Positions 1 to 7,923 are shown, counted from the stretch's first letter. The stretch is 9,463 nucleotides of DNA from Marinilabiliales bacterium (GCA_002869425.1 PKSZ01000062.1:1-9463), one strand, 5' to 3'. The notes: generated by a model not told the origin, from the sequence alone. A program made the numbers and translations.

Positions 1-1
1 A

Positions 2-229
2 CGACTAAATCTGATGGAGGCTTCCTACGATGTTGATAATGATTTTGATATAATATTCTGCAGGAATGTGCTAATATATTTTGAGCGGGATACTCAGGAA
101 AAAGTAATCAACAAGCTTTGTCGCTATCTAAAGCCAGGAGGATATTTCTTCCTTGGGCATTCAGAATCTATTATTGGAATGGATGTTCCATTAAAACAAC
201 TACGACCAACAATCTTTCAGAAAATATAA
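2..229 (+). CDS. cheR: Chemotaxis protein methyltransferase CheR, C-terminal part (5' end outside window)
   Basis: CheR transfers methyl groups from S-adenosylmethionine to glutamates on chemoreceptors, the adding half of chemotactic adaptation. The frame is open to the left window edge, so only about the last 75 of the usual 270-290 residues are present. The visible part matches the end of the CheR methyltransferase fold closely: FDIIFCRNVLIYF (core strand and following loop), then a DTQEK helix, LKPGGYFFLGHSES (the conserved final glycine-rich strand and turn), and a short closing strand before TAA. The ATG at 14 is internal to the fold and is not taken as the start. The next gene begins 6 bases after the stop, and cheD and cheB follow, which supports the call. 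The N-terminal helical domain and SAM motif I lie outside the window and cannot be checked. Confidence 0.95.
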   Translation, partial: RLNLMEASYDVDNDFDIIFCRNVLIYFERDTQEKVINKLCRYLKPGGYFFLGHSESIIGMDVPLKQLRPTIFQKI

Positions 230-235
230 AGCGTT

Positions 236-1141
236 ATGGAATTAAGTAAATATTCAGATGAGGAACTCATCACAGAAATGCAGAAACGTCTTTTAGAGCT
301 ACGAAAACTTAAAAAAGACTTTAAGGATCAGGCATTAACATTAAAAAATCTAAACAAAAAGTTGAAAGAAGCTGAAGCCATCAAAAGCCATTTCATCTCA
401 CATGTTACCAATGAGATTGTGAATCCTTTTGCTTCCATTTTGGGACTATCTAAAAACATTATGTCTGGAAAGGTTCAAAACCTTGAAAAGGCTATGTCCA
501 TGGCAGAGTTGATTCATTCTGAGGCATTTAATTTAGATTTTCAGTTGAGGAATATTTTTGCAGCTGCAAAAATAGAAGCAGGTGAGATAATGCCAGAAAT
601 CATTAAGGTAGACATAAAAAGCGTAATTGATAATGTAATTGACGTTTTTGATTATAAGGCCAGACAAAAGGAATTGCAAATAGACTTCTCTTCTGAAATC
701 AAAACGGATGTGGATAAAGATTTCTTTTACACAGATCCGGATAAAATCTCACTGATTGTATCCAACCTTTTAAGCAATAGCATCAAGTTTAGCAATGCTG
801 CAAGTAAAATTGAAATTATTGTCAGTATTGAAAACAGTCTAATGACCATCATTGTTCGCGATCATGGTATTGGTATTGATAAGAAAAATCTGCAGGTAAT
901 TTTTGATAGATTCAAGAGATTAGATTCAACAATAAATTCAATTAACACAGGACATGGACTTGGTCTGTCAGTAGTTAAAGCAATGTTAGACTTACTGGAG
1001 GGTGATATTAGTATTAAATCCAGAAAAAATCAAGGTACTGTTTCAACCATTACAATTCCAATGGCTACGCCAATGGATGAACTTGATGGTTTTTCTTTTG
1101 ATGATAATGATTTGTTTTTTGAGGATAGTGATGAATTTTAA
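236..1141 (+). CDS. Sensorless histidine-kinase-like protein with Asn replacing the phosphoacceptor His
   Basis: A 301-residue soluble protein with no membrane segment and no recognisable input domain. Residues 1-50 are charged and helical, probably coiled coil. Residues 50-118 form a HisKA-like helical hairpin. Residues 165-275 form an HATPase_c domain with an N box (NLLSNSIKF, 177-185), a G1 box (DHGIGI, 209-214), an F box (IFDRF) and a G2 box (GHGLGL, 239-244), all apparently intact. The H box reads SHVTNEIVNP (55-64): by alignment with the usual NMSHEIRTP, the acceptor His is Asn59, and the usual basic residue is Val62. His56 lies three residues earlier. The last 21 residues (281-301) contain ten acidic residues and five Phe. 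It lies between cheR and cheD with 6- and 9-base gaps, so it is probably co-transcribed with the adaptation enzymes. Kinase-like fold is sure; role is unknown. It could be a pseudokinase, an ATP-gated scaffold or a phosphatase-type regulator. Confidence 0.88.
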   Translation: MELSKYSDEELITEMQKRLLELRKLKKDFKDQALTLKNLNKKLKEAEAIKSHFISHVTNEIVNPFASILGLSKNIMSGKVQNLEKAMSMAELIHSEAFNLDFQLRNIFAAAKIEAGEIMPEIIKVDIKSVIDNVIDVFDYKARQKELQIDFSSEIKTDVDKDFFYTDPDKISLIVSNLLSNSIKFSNAASKIEIIVSIENSLMTIIVRDHGIGIDKKNLQVIFDRFKRLDSTINSINTGHGLGLSVVKAMLDLLEGDISIKSRKNQGTVSTITIPMATPMDELDGFSFDDNDLFFEDSDEF

Positions 1142-1150
1142 TGAATAGAA

Positions 1151-1630
1151 ATGGACGATTATAAAGAAAAGCCATATTTCTTATATCCATCTGCGCTATA
1201 TGCCAGTAAAGAACCGATCTGGATTACAACAGTACTGGGTTCTTGCGTTGCTGTTTGTATGTGGGATCCGGTGTTGAAAATGGGAGGGATGAACCACTAT
1301 ATGTTGCCATACTGGAATGGTAACGGACTGGCTTCCCCAAAGTTTGGAAATATAGCTATTGATAAGCTGATTAAAAGAATGGAGAATCTGGGCAGCAATA
1401 GAAGAAACCTTATTGCAAAAGTTTTTGGAGGCGGAGAAGTAATCGAAACCACAATAGGCTTGTTTCATATTGGTGACAGGAATATTAAAATAGCAGAAGA
1501 ACTATTGGCTGATTATCGGATTAATATTAAAGGAAGTAGTACTGGTGGCAAGCAGGGCAGGAAAATATATTTTAACACTTATACTGGTGTTGTAAAACAA
1601 AAATTTGTAAGGAAGCAAAATTTTGGTTAA
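1151..1630 (+). CDS. cheD: Chemoreceptor glutamine deamidase CheD
   Basis: CheD hydrolyses specific glutamine side chains on chemoreceptors to glutamate, creating methylation sites for CheR; in several bacteria it also binds CheC. The 159-residue length is normal for the family. The Cys-His-Thr catalytic set is visible: Thr26 in ITTVLGSC, Cys32 in the same motif, and His49 in MNHYMLP. Their spacing (6 and 17 residues) matches what I recall for Thermotoga CheD. Further family features are KFGNIAIDKL (64-73), KVFGGGEV near residue 90, and the terminal GKQGRKIYFNTYTG segment. The ATG lies 9 bases after the preceding stop, with an A-rich leader (GAATAGAA) and no Shine-Dalgarno. Position between the kinase-like gene and cheB fits an adaptation operon. 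No cheC is seen in the window, so whether CheD is controlled by CheC here is unknown. Confidence 0.96.
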   Translation: MDDYKEKPYFLYPSALYASKEPIWITTVLGSCVAVCMWDPVLKMGGMNHYMLPYWNGNGLASPKFGNIAIDKLIKRMENLGSNRRNLIAKVFGGGEVIETTIGLFHIGDRNIKIAEELLADYRINIKGSSTGGKQGRKIYFNTYTGVVKQKFVRKQNFG

Positions 1631-1642
1631 ACAAGTAAAAAA

Positions 1643-2719
1643 ATGATACAGCTTAAGAGTAAAATTAAAGTATTAATTGTAGATGATTCTGCGGTTATAA
1701 GACAAACGCTGAGCAATATTTTTGAATCAGACAGGCATATTGAAGTAATGGGAACTGCCTCAGACCCTTATATGGCTGCTAAAAAAATTCAAAAAGAGAT
1801 CCCTGATGTTATTACACTGGATGTGGAAATGCCCAGGATGGACGGTATTACTTTTTTGAAAAAGATCATGACGCAACATCCTATTCCGGTAGTTATTATT
1901 TCCAGTCTTACTGCAAAAGGAACAGAGACAGCAATGCGTGCGCTTGAATTTGGTGCCGTTGAAGTGATTTCAAAACCTCAAATGCATACCAAAGAATTTA
2001 TTGAAGAGAGTAGAATAAAGCTTTGTGATGCTGTTAAAGCTGCATCAATTGCAAAATTGAGAAGAAAAACTCCTCCCAAAGAAATACAGGTGCAACCAAA
2101 ATATTCTGCTGACGCTGTATTGCCACATACTGCTGCAAGAAGTATGCTTAAAACTACAGAAAAAGTTGTTGCTGTAGGTGCTTCAACAGGAGGAACTGAG
2201 GCGATAAAAGATTTCTTGATGGCTTTACCACACGATTCACCAGGTATCGTTATCGTTCAGCATATGCCTGAAAAGTTTACACGTTCTTTTGCCGATAGAC
2301 TTAATGAATTATGTAAAATTACGGTTAAAGAAGCTGAGAATAATGACTCTGTAATCAGGGGAAGGGCATTGATTGCTCCCGGTAATTTTCATATGCTGCT
2401 CAAAAGAAGTGGAGCGAGATATTATGTTGAAATTAAAGAAGGACCGCTCGTAAACAGGCACCGACCTGCGGTTGATGTTCTGTTTCGTAGTACCGCCAGG
2501 TATGCAGGTAAAAATGCAATTGGCATTATTATGACAGGTATGGGAGATGATGGAGCGAAAGGAATGTTGGAAATGAAAGAGGCAGGTGCATATACCATCG
2601 CGCAGGACGAAGCTTCTTGTGTTGTTTTTGGTATGCCGAAAGAAGCAATTAAATTAAATGCAGTTAATAAAACATTACCGCTTGAAAATATAGCAGGAGA
2701 GATGCTTCGTAAGCAATAA
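1643..2719 (+). CDS. cheB: Chemotaxis response regulator protein-glutamate methylesterase/deamidase CheB
   Basis: CheB removes methyl groups from receptor glutamates (and can deamidate glutamines) when its receiver is phosphorylated, normally by CheA. The 358 residues have the standard layout. A receiver domain (about 8-115) shows the acidic pair Asp14-Asp15, phosphoacceptor Asp60 in [11 protein letters not shown], Ser87/Ser88 and Lys111. A linker (about 120-172) follows. The catalytic domain (about 173-355) shows Ser181 in VGASTGG, His207 in VQHMPEKFT and Asp303 in TGMGDDGA; the His-to-Asp spacing of 96 equals that of Salmonella CheB as I recall it. The family signature [13 protein letters not shown] is present near the C terminus. 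It starts 12 bases after cheD, with the leader AAGTAAAAAA and no Shine-Dalgarno. All key residues are intact, so the enzyme should be active. The phosphodonor is not encoded in the window, and the odd kinase-like protein upstream is a candidate partner or antagonist. Confidence 0.97.
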   Translation: MIQLKSKIKVLIVDDSAVIRQTLSNIFESDRHIEVMGTASDPYMAAKKIQKEIPDVITLDVEMPRMDGITFLKKIMTQHPIPVVIISSLTAKGTETAMRALEFGAVEVISKPQMHTKEFIEESRIKLCDAVKAASIAKLRRKTPPKEIQVQPKYSADAVLPHTAARSMLKTTEKVVAVGASTGGTEAIKDFLMALPHDSPGIVIVQHMPEKFTRSFADRLNELCKITVKEAENNDSVIRGRALIAPGNFHMLLKRSGARYYVEIKEGPLVNRHRPAVDVLFRSTARYAGKNAIGIIMTGMGDDGAKGMLEMKEAGAYTIAQDEASCVVFGMPKEAIKLNAVNKTLPLENIAGEMLRKQ

Positions 2720-2748
2720 GCGGGTTTTATGTTATTTAAAAATACATT

Positions 2749-5700
2749 ATGAGTTATTCAGATAAGCACAAAAATATTTCAAATAAGATTGAAAAGTTGC
2801 TGAAGCAGTCTTCAGATATAACCATCAAGGAAGTGGAAGAAGAAATTTTGCAGTTGCTTGAAAGTCTGAATATTTATAATATTGAATTGCTCGAGCAGAA
2901 CGACGAATTAAAACTTATCCAAGAGGAGCTTCAGCGATCAAAAAATGAATATTTTGAAGTGTATAATTTGTCCCCCGTTGCATATCTTACTGTTTCATCA
3001 GATTATAAAATAAATAAGACAAATAAAAAAGCACTGGAGTTATTCGAAATTGACCAAAAAAATGCTTTGGTTGGAAAGGAACTAACAGAGTTAATTCATC
3101 CCAATTCACAGGACGATTTTTATTTGAATATGAGAAAAATTAAATCTGAAATTGATTTCTCTATTCAGATAAAAGCACGCGAGAAGAAAAAATTCTGCAG
3201 GTTTGATGTAAAAAAATCCCTGAATTCTACAGACGAGTTTTTTATCTCTATCGTTGATATTACTGAAGAGGTTTGTTCTAAAAATCAGTTGGTTGAACAT
3301 GAAGAGAAGTTAAGTGTTGTGTTGGAGAACATGGACAGCATGGTGATATACTTCGACGAAAACAATTGTCTGAGCTATGCAAATAAAAAATCTGAAGAAG
3401 TTTATGGGAAACCACTGAGCGAAATGCTTGGTATCCATATAACAAGCCTGCTCCCTGGTGAACTGGGAAAGGCCGCAGATAAAAGGTATACAAGAGTAAG
3501 GGAAACTGGAGTCAAAATTGAATTTGAAGAGGAGTTTTATCACAACAATGAGCACCGTTGGTTGGAAGCCAGAATTATTCCGGTGAAATCACCAGAAGGT
3601 AAAGTTTCAGGTGTGCAAGTTGTGTCAAATGATATAACAGAGAAGAAAGAATCTGTTCGTATTATCAATCAGCAGAATGAATTTTTGAATACGGTTATGG
3701 ATGCCATTACCAATCCGTTAATGGTGATAGACGTAAAGGACTATAAGGTTTTAATGGCAAACAGGGCTGTTCGTGAAATGTATCCGGCTTTCAATCAGAA
3801 TGAAGTGCATTATTGTTATAAAGTTTCTCATAATCAGAATGCACCTTGTAGTGGCAAAGAACATAAGTGCCCTTTAATTGAAGTTAAAAAGACCAAAAAA
3901 CCGTTTAAAACGGGGCATATTCACTTTACCAGCAAAGGAGAAGAAAGAATTATAGAACTTACAGCTTATCCGATTTTTAATGAGAAAAAACAACTTGTAA
4001 GCATAATAGAGTACTCAGAAGACGTTACAGAGAATAGGTTATCTGAAAGAAAATTAATTGAAAGCCAAAAACTTCTGGAGTCTACTTTTGATGCTGTACC
4101 CACACCGATTTTTTATAAAGACAGGAATAAGAAATATATTGGATGTAACAAAGCCTTTGAAGATTTTATTGGTAAAGATAAAAAGGATATCATTGGTAAA
4201 ACCGTTAATGAAATAACAAAGCCAGGCTTGGCTCATATATACAATGATGCTGATGATGAGTTTTTCAGAATGAATGTGTTGCAAACTTATGAGAGTTTTG
4301 TGCAGCATAAAGATGGAACCGATCATGAAGTTATTTTTTATAAAAATCCTTTTACGGATTCCGATGGAAATGTTAAAGGTCTGGTGGGTGTAGTTGTAGA
4401 TATTTCAGAAGAAACGAAAGCTAGAAAAACAATAGAGGAAAGTGAAAAAAGACTGAATCAGATTGTGGCAGCCAATTTTGAAGGCATTGTTTTTCATAAG
4501 CAAGGCATTGTAAATGATGTCAATCAACAGGTTGAAGAACTAACAGGTTATAGCAATGATGAGTTAATTGGAAGCAACCTCCTTGATTTTATTCCTGATA
4601 GTGATAAAGAGCAAGTAGCCCTGGCAATGAATAATCAGAGTTCAGATGCCAGCTATGAAACAAAAATTCGCTGTAAGGATGGAACCATTAAAGACTTTGA
4701 AGTAATTTCTAAACCTTTTGGAGCCATACGTGTGGCAGCAATCCGTGATATTTCTTACCGGAAAGAAGCAGAAGACAGGATTCGTGATAGCGAAGAAAAG
4801 TATAGAATGCTTGTTGAAAATAGTAATGCTGGTATTTTCGCTTCAAAAAACGGACGTTTCCATAGCGTAAATGATAAGTTGCTTGAGATGTTGGGCTATA
4901 GCCAGGAAGAAATGCTCATGCTCAGGGTATGGGATGTGGTAGACAAAGAAAGCAGGGATAAACTTAAGCATATAATTCGAACAGCTGAAGAGAATTACGA
5001 AAGTCAAAGCCTTGAATATAAGGCTGTTGCTAAAAACAAAAAAGAGCTTTTTGTTGAAATGCGCTTGTCTTTCCAGGGAAGTATTCTGTATGGTATTGTT
5101 TATGATATTTCTGAAAGAAAAAGAGATCACGAACAACTTACAATTTTAACAAAAGCAATTGAACAAAGCGCAAACTCAGTTGTAGTTACCGATTTTGAAG
5201 GAAATATCGAATACGTAAACAAACGATTTACTGAAGTAACAGGCTATACTCTTGAAGAAGCCGTGGGGAAGAACCCTCGCGTGCTGAAATCGGGAGAACA
5301 CCCGGATAGCTATTACAAGGAGTTATGGGATAAGATAACCAATGGAAATACATGGAAAGGTGAATTTATCAACAAAAAGAAAGACGGTAGTCTTTACCTT
5401 GAGAATGCCACCATTAGCCCGATTATTAATCAAGAGGGAGATATCACACACTATATTGCTATAAAAGAAGATATTACGCGGAAAAGAGAAATTGAGCAGA
5501 ATTTGTTGCGTTTCAGCATAGCAATGGATACTTCAGCAGACTCTATTTTCCTGATCGACCATAAAAAGATGTTGTTTGTAGATTCAAATGCAACAGCATT
5601 GCAGCGTTTAGAATATACCCGCGATGAGCTATTAGAGATGGGGCCGCAGGATATTAAGCCACATATTTCACAAAAAGAATTGCACGAAAAGTTTGAAGAG

Positions 5701-7533
5701 GTAATTCATTCAGAAAATAAATCGGGCGTTTTAGAGACTTGGCATGCCTCCAAATCAGGGAATGTTTTCCCGGTTGAGGTAACCCTAAGGTATATCGAGG
5801 AGCAGGATATTATTGTTGCTGTTGCCAGAGATATAAGTGAAAGAAAATTGGCTGAAGAGGAATTGTTCAGGGAGCTACATATCAATCAGGCGCTGGCTTC
5901 TGTTTCTGAAAGGCTTTTGCGTCAGGACCAGACAATTAAAGATGTTTGTGATGAAATTTTGAAAATCGCACAGCGCGTCATAAAATGTGAACATGGGTTC
6001 GTGGGTGAGTTAGATGAGGAATCAGGAGATATGATAACCCATACACTAACCAATATGATGGATAATTGTAATGTGGAAGATAAAACCATACGATTTTCAA
6101 AAATTGATGGGAAATATCCCGGATTGTGGGGTGAAGCACTCAACAGCAGAAGCAATATATTAACTAATTTCCCATTTAAACATCCCAATTCTACTGGAAT
6201 ACCTGAGGGTCACGTTAATCTTGATAATTTCTTGGCGGTACCTGCCATTATAGAGGGTGAAATACTGGGTGAAATTGCATTGGCAAACAAAAAGAATGGT
6301 TTTGACGATAAAGACCTGGACATTGTTACGCAGTTGGCACACCTTCTGTCTCTTGCCATTGCACATAAGAGGAATACTCTTAATCTTTACAATGCAAAGA
6401 ATAAGGCCGAAAAGGCAGATAAATTGAAGTCTATTTTCCTTGCCAATATGAGTCATGAGATTCGAACACCAATGAATGCGATTGTTGGTTTTTCAGACCT
6501 CTTAACCCGTCCGGGAATGAGTGAAGAAAAGCTGAAAAAATATGTTGGAATTATTAAACGAAACAGTAGATCCTTGTTAAGTTTAATTAATGATATCATT
6601 GATATTTCAAAGATAGAGCTGGAGCAGATAAACCTGGAAAAAATAGGATTTTCTCTAAATACTATGATGGAAGATGTGTATGAGAACTTTATCTCATATC
6701 AGCAGCAGTACGAAAGAAATCATATTCAATTGATATATGAAAAATATTCCGATAATGACATAGATCTTTTTTCAGATCTTACCAGGGTTAAGCAGGTACT
6801 TACAAACCTTGTTGGTAATGCTCTTAAATTTACAGAAGAAGGTTCTGTTCGTTTTGTATACACCATTGAGAATATCTTCATTAAATTTTATGTAATTGAT
6901 ACAGGAATTGGTATCGAAGAGGATAAGCTGGAGGTTATTTTTGATCGATTCAGACAGGCAGATAGCTCTATGACAAGGAAATATGGTGGTACAGGTCTTG
7001 GTTTGGCAATTTCTAAAGCTTTGGTTGAGTTATTGGGTGGTAAAATATGGATTCAGTCAAAATTGAAAGAGGGTTCAGAGTTTTATTTTACCATTCCATT
7101 GGTAAGCCCGGAAGAAGATGTGGTTGAAGAGCGCTATGGTGATGATATTCCCGATTATGATTTTTTGGGAAAAACATTGCTAATTGCAGAAGATGTTGAT
7201 ACGGTTTTTGAATTTGTTCAAGATCTGTTAATTGATTATAATGTGAATATTATACGGGCGAAAAATGGAAAAGAAGCGCTGGAAATAGTTGAAAGCGGCA
7301 GGCATATAGATTTAATATTAATGGACATACAAATGCCAATAATGAACGGCTATCAGGCTACGGAAGCGATTAAGAAAGTCAGGCCGGATTTGAAAATTAT
7401 TGCACAAACAGCTTTTGCAATGCTTGAAGAAAAGAATAAGTGTTTTGAAGCCGGATGTGATGATTACATTACGAAACCTATTGAAATCAATAAATTACTC
7501 ACTAAGGTGAACAATTATCTTAATGAAGCATAA
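2749..7533 (+). CDS. Soluble multi-PAS/GAF hybrid histidine kinase with C-terminal receiver
   Basis: A 1594-residue cytoplasmic sensor kinase; I see no signal peptide or membrane segment. An N-terminal coiled coil (about 10-66) leads into eight PAS domains, most closed by a D-I/V-T/S-E-type end motif: about 66-176, 184-300, 306-428, 435-557, 565-672, 678-790, 796-912 and 916-1034. A GAF domain follows (about 1055-1205), then HisKA with His1236 in NMSHEIRTP, HATPase_c (about 1335-1451; NLVGNALKF, DTGIGI, GGTGLGL), and a receiver (about 1475-1592) with Glu1481-Asp1482, Asp1526, Thr1554 and Lys1576. PAS3 has a Cys/His cluster at 356-374. PAS7 resembles flavin-binding PAS domains. All catalytic residues are present, so autophosphorylation and transfer to its own receiver are expected; no Hpt domain is present. 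It begins 29 bases after cheB and overlaps the next gene. Input signals are unknown; redox or oxygen is a guess from PAS3 and PAS7. Confidence 0.95.
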   Translation: MSYSDKHKNISNKIEKLLKQSSDITIKEVEEEILQLLESLNIYNIELLEQNDELKLIQEELQRSKNEYFEVYNLSPVAYLTVSSDYKINKTNKKALELFEIDQKNALVGKELTELIHPNSQDDFYLNMRKIKSEIDFSIQIKAREKKKFCRFDVKKSLNSTDEFFISIVDITEEVCSKNQLVEHEEKLSVVLENMDSMVIYFDENNCLSYANKKSEEVYGKPLSEMLGIHITSLLPGELGKAADKRYTRVRETGVKIEFEEEFYHNNEHRWLEARIIPVKSPEGKVSGVQVVSNDITEKKESVRIINQQNEFLNTVMDAITNPLMVIDVKDYKVLMANRAVREMYPAFNQNEVHYCYKVSHNQNAPCSGKEHKCPLIEVKKTKKPFKTGHIHFTSKGEERIIELTAYPIFNEKKQLVSIIEYSEDVTENRLSERKLIESQKLLESTFDAVPTPIFYKDRNKKYIGCNKAFEDFIGKDKKDIIGKTVNEITKPGLAHIYNDADDEFFRMNVLQTYESFVQHKDGTDHEVIFYKNPFTDSDGNVKGLVGVVVDISEETKARKTIEESEKRLNQIVAANFEGIVFHKQGIVNDVNQQVEELTGYSNDELIGSNLLDFIPDSDKEQVALAMNNQSSDASYETKIRCKDGTIKDFEVISKPFGAIRVAAIRDISYRKEAEDRIRDSEEKYRMLVENSNAGIFASKNGRFHSVNDKLLEMLGYSQEEMLMLRVWDVVDKESRDKLKHIIRTAEENYESQSLEYKAVAKNKKELFVEMRLSFQGSILYGIVYDISERKRDHEQLTILTKAIEQSANSVVVTDFEGNIEYVNKRFTEVTGYTLEEAVGKNPRVLKSGEHPDSYYKELWDKITNGNTWKGEFINKKKDGSLYLENATISPIINQEGDITHYIAIKEDITRKREIEQNLLRFSIAMDTSADSIFLIDHKKMLFVDSNATALQRLEYTRDELLEMGPQDIKPHISQKELHEKFEEVIHSENKSGVLETWHASKSGNVFPVEVTLRYIEEQDIIVAVARDISERKLAEEELFRELHINQALASVSERLLRQDQTIKDVCDEILKIAQRVIKCEHGFVGELDEESGDMITHTLTNMMDNCNVEDKTIRFSKIDGKYPGLWGEALNSRSNILTNFPFKHPNSTGIPEGHVNLDNFLAVPAIIEGEILGEIALANKKNGFDDKDLDIVTQLAHLLSLAIAHKRNTLNLYNAKNKAEKADKLKSIFLANMSHEIRTPMNAIVGFSDLLTRPGMSEEKLKKYVGIIKRNSRSLLSLINDIIDISKIELEQINLEKIGFSLNTMMEDVYENFISYQQQYERNHIQLIYEKYSDNDIDLFSDLTRVKQVLTNLVGNALKFTEEGSVRFVYTIENIFIKFYVIDTGIGIEEDKLEVIFDRFRQADSSMTRKYGGTGLGLAISKALVELLGGKIWIQSKLKEGSEFYFTIPLVSPEEDVVEERYGDDIPDYDFLGKTLLIAEDVDTVFEFVQDLLIDYNVNIIRAKNGKEALEIVESGRHIDLILMDIQMPIMNGYQATEAIKKVRPDLKIIAQTAFAMLEEKNKCFEAGCDDYITKPIEINKLLTKVNNYLNEA

Positions 7534-7897
7534 TGCTAATATTTTGATTGTGGATGATCAGGTGGATAATCAGCTATTGCTTTCCGATTTTTTGGAAGCG
7601 CTGGGTTATGGTTATTCTGTTGCATCCAATGGCAAGCAAGCTCTGGAGTTATTCATTGAAAATAATTTTGACATGATTTTGATGGATTTGGAAATGCCTG
7701 TAATGAATGGGGTGGAAACAACTGTATATATTCGAACTCATTTTAAGGGAGCCAAAGCCAATACGCCAATCGTGGCCATTACTGCACATTGTCCGTATGA
7801 TTACCAGGAGAAATATTCGAAAAAGGGCTTTTCTGATTTTCTCTCAAAGCCTTATACCATCGATAAGATAGAGAGCACAATTCATAAGTTTCTATAA
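7523..7897 (+). CDS. Single-domain response regulator (stand-alone receiver)
   Basis: A 124-residue protein that is only a receiver domain with no DNA-binding or enzymatic output. Phosphorylation residues are complete: Asp11-Asp12 in LIVDDQ, acceptor Asp55 in LMDLEMPVMNG, Thr87 in VAITAH and Lys109 in FLSKPY. The sequence is closer to receivers carried by hybrid kinases than to a classical CheY, so it may act as a second, detached receiver for the hybrid kinase, or signal by protein contact. The ATG at 7523 lies inside the kinase gene in another frame (11-base overlap). A stop at 7508-7510 in this frame leaves no other ATG, and this start places the first receiver strand normally. The overlap implies translational coupling with the kinase, its probable phosphodonor. 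A chemotaxis output (motor or gliding) is possible from the operon but is not shown. Confidence 0.93.
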   Translation: MKHNANILIVDDQVDNQLLLSDFLEALGYGYSVASNGKQALELFIENNFDMILMDLEMPVMNGVETTVYIRTHFKGAKANTPIVAITAHCPYDYQEKYSKKGFSDFLSKPYTIDKIESTIHKFL

Positions 7898-7923
7898 AGA
7901 AATGTTATAGCTTTATTTTTTTT
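7892..7923 (+). terminator. Weak possible terminator in the convergent junction
   Basis: Between the two convergent genes, CTATAA (7892-7897) pairs with TTATAG (7905-7910) around a 7-base loop. An alternative ATAAAG (7894-7899) pairs with CTTTAT (7911-7916), and eight T follow (7916-7923). The two stems are mutually exclusive, AT-only or nearly so, and therefore weak. The T run makes it terminator-like for the plus-strand operon, but it also encodes the Lys-rich tail of the minus-strand DUF454 gene, so the T run may be coincidental. The first stem contains both stop codons, which lend it three of its base pairs. Confidence 0.35.

Noticed and set aside
14..229. A 71-codon gene starting at ATG 14
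   Set aside because: The residues fit the middle of the CheR methyltransferase fold and the frame is open to base 2, so this is the end of a longer gene.
1196..1468. Open frame of 90 codons antisense to cheD
   Set aside because: It lies wholly opposite a well-conserved gene, shows no recognisable motif and has a low-information composition. The same applies to the antisense frames at 3106-3300, 3278-3493, 3310-3555, 4054-4326, 4843-5136, 5922-6188 and 6160-6456.
2720..2748. Promoter between cheB and the hybrid kinase
   Set aside because: The 29-base gap is AT-rich, but I could not find the Bacteroidota TAnnTTTG element with an upstream TTG at proper spacing, so no promoter is called.
2946..5850. 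DNA-level tandem repeats over the PAS array
   Set aside because: The repeated D-I-T-E-type ends come from repeated protein domains; the nucleotide sequences differ and no direct repeat of useful length was seen by eye.
7508..7540. Programmed frameshift joining the hybrid kinase to the downstream receiver
   Set aside because: No slippery heptamer is visible, the receiver has its own well-placed ATG, and its frame is closed by a stop at 7508-7510. Two separate coupled proteins is the simpler reading.
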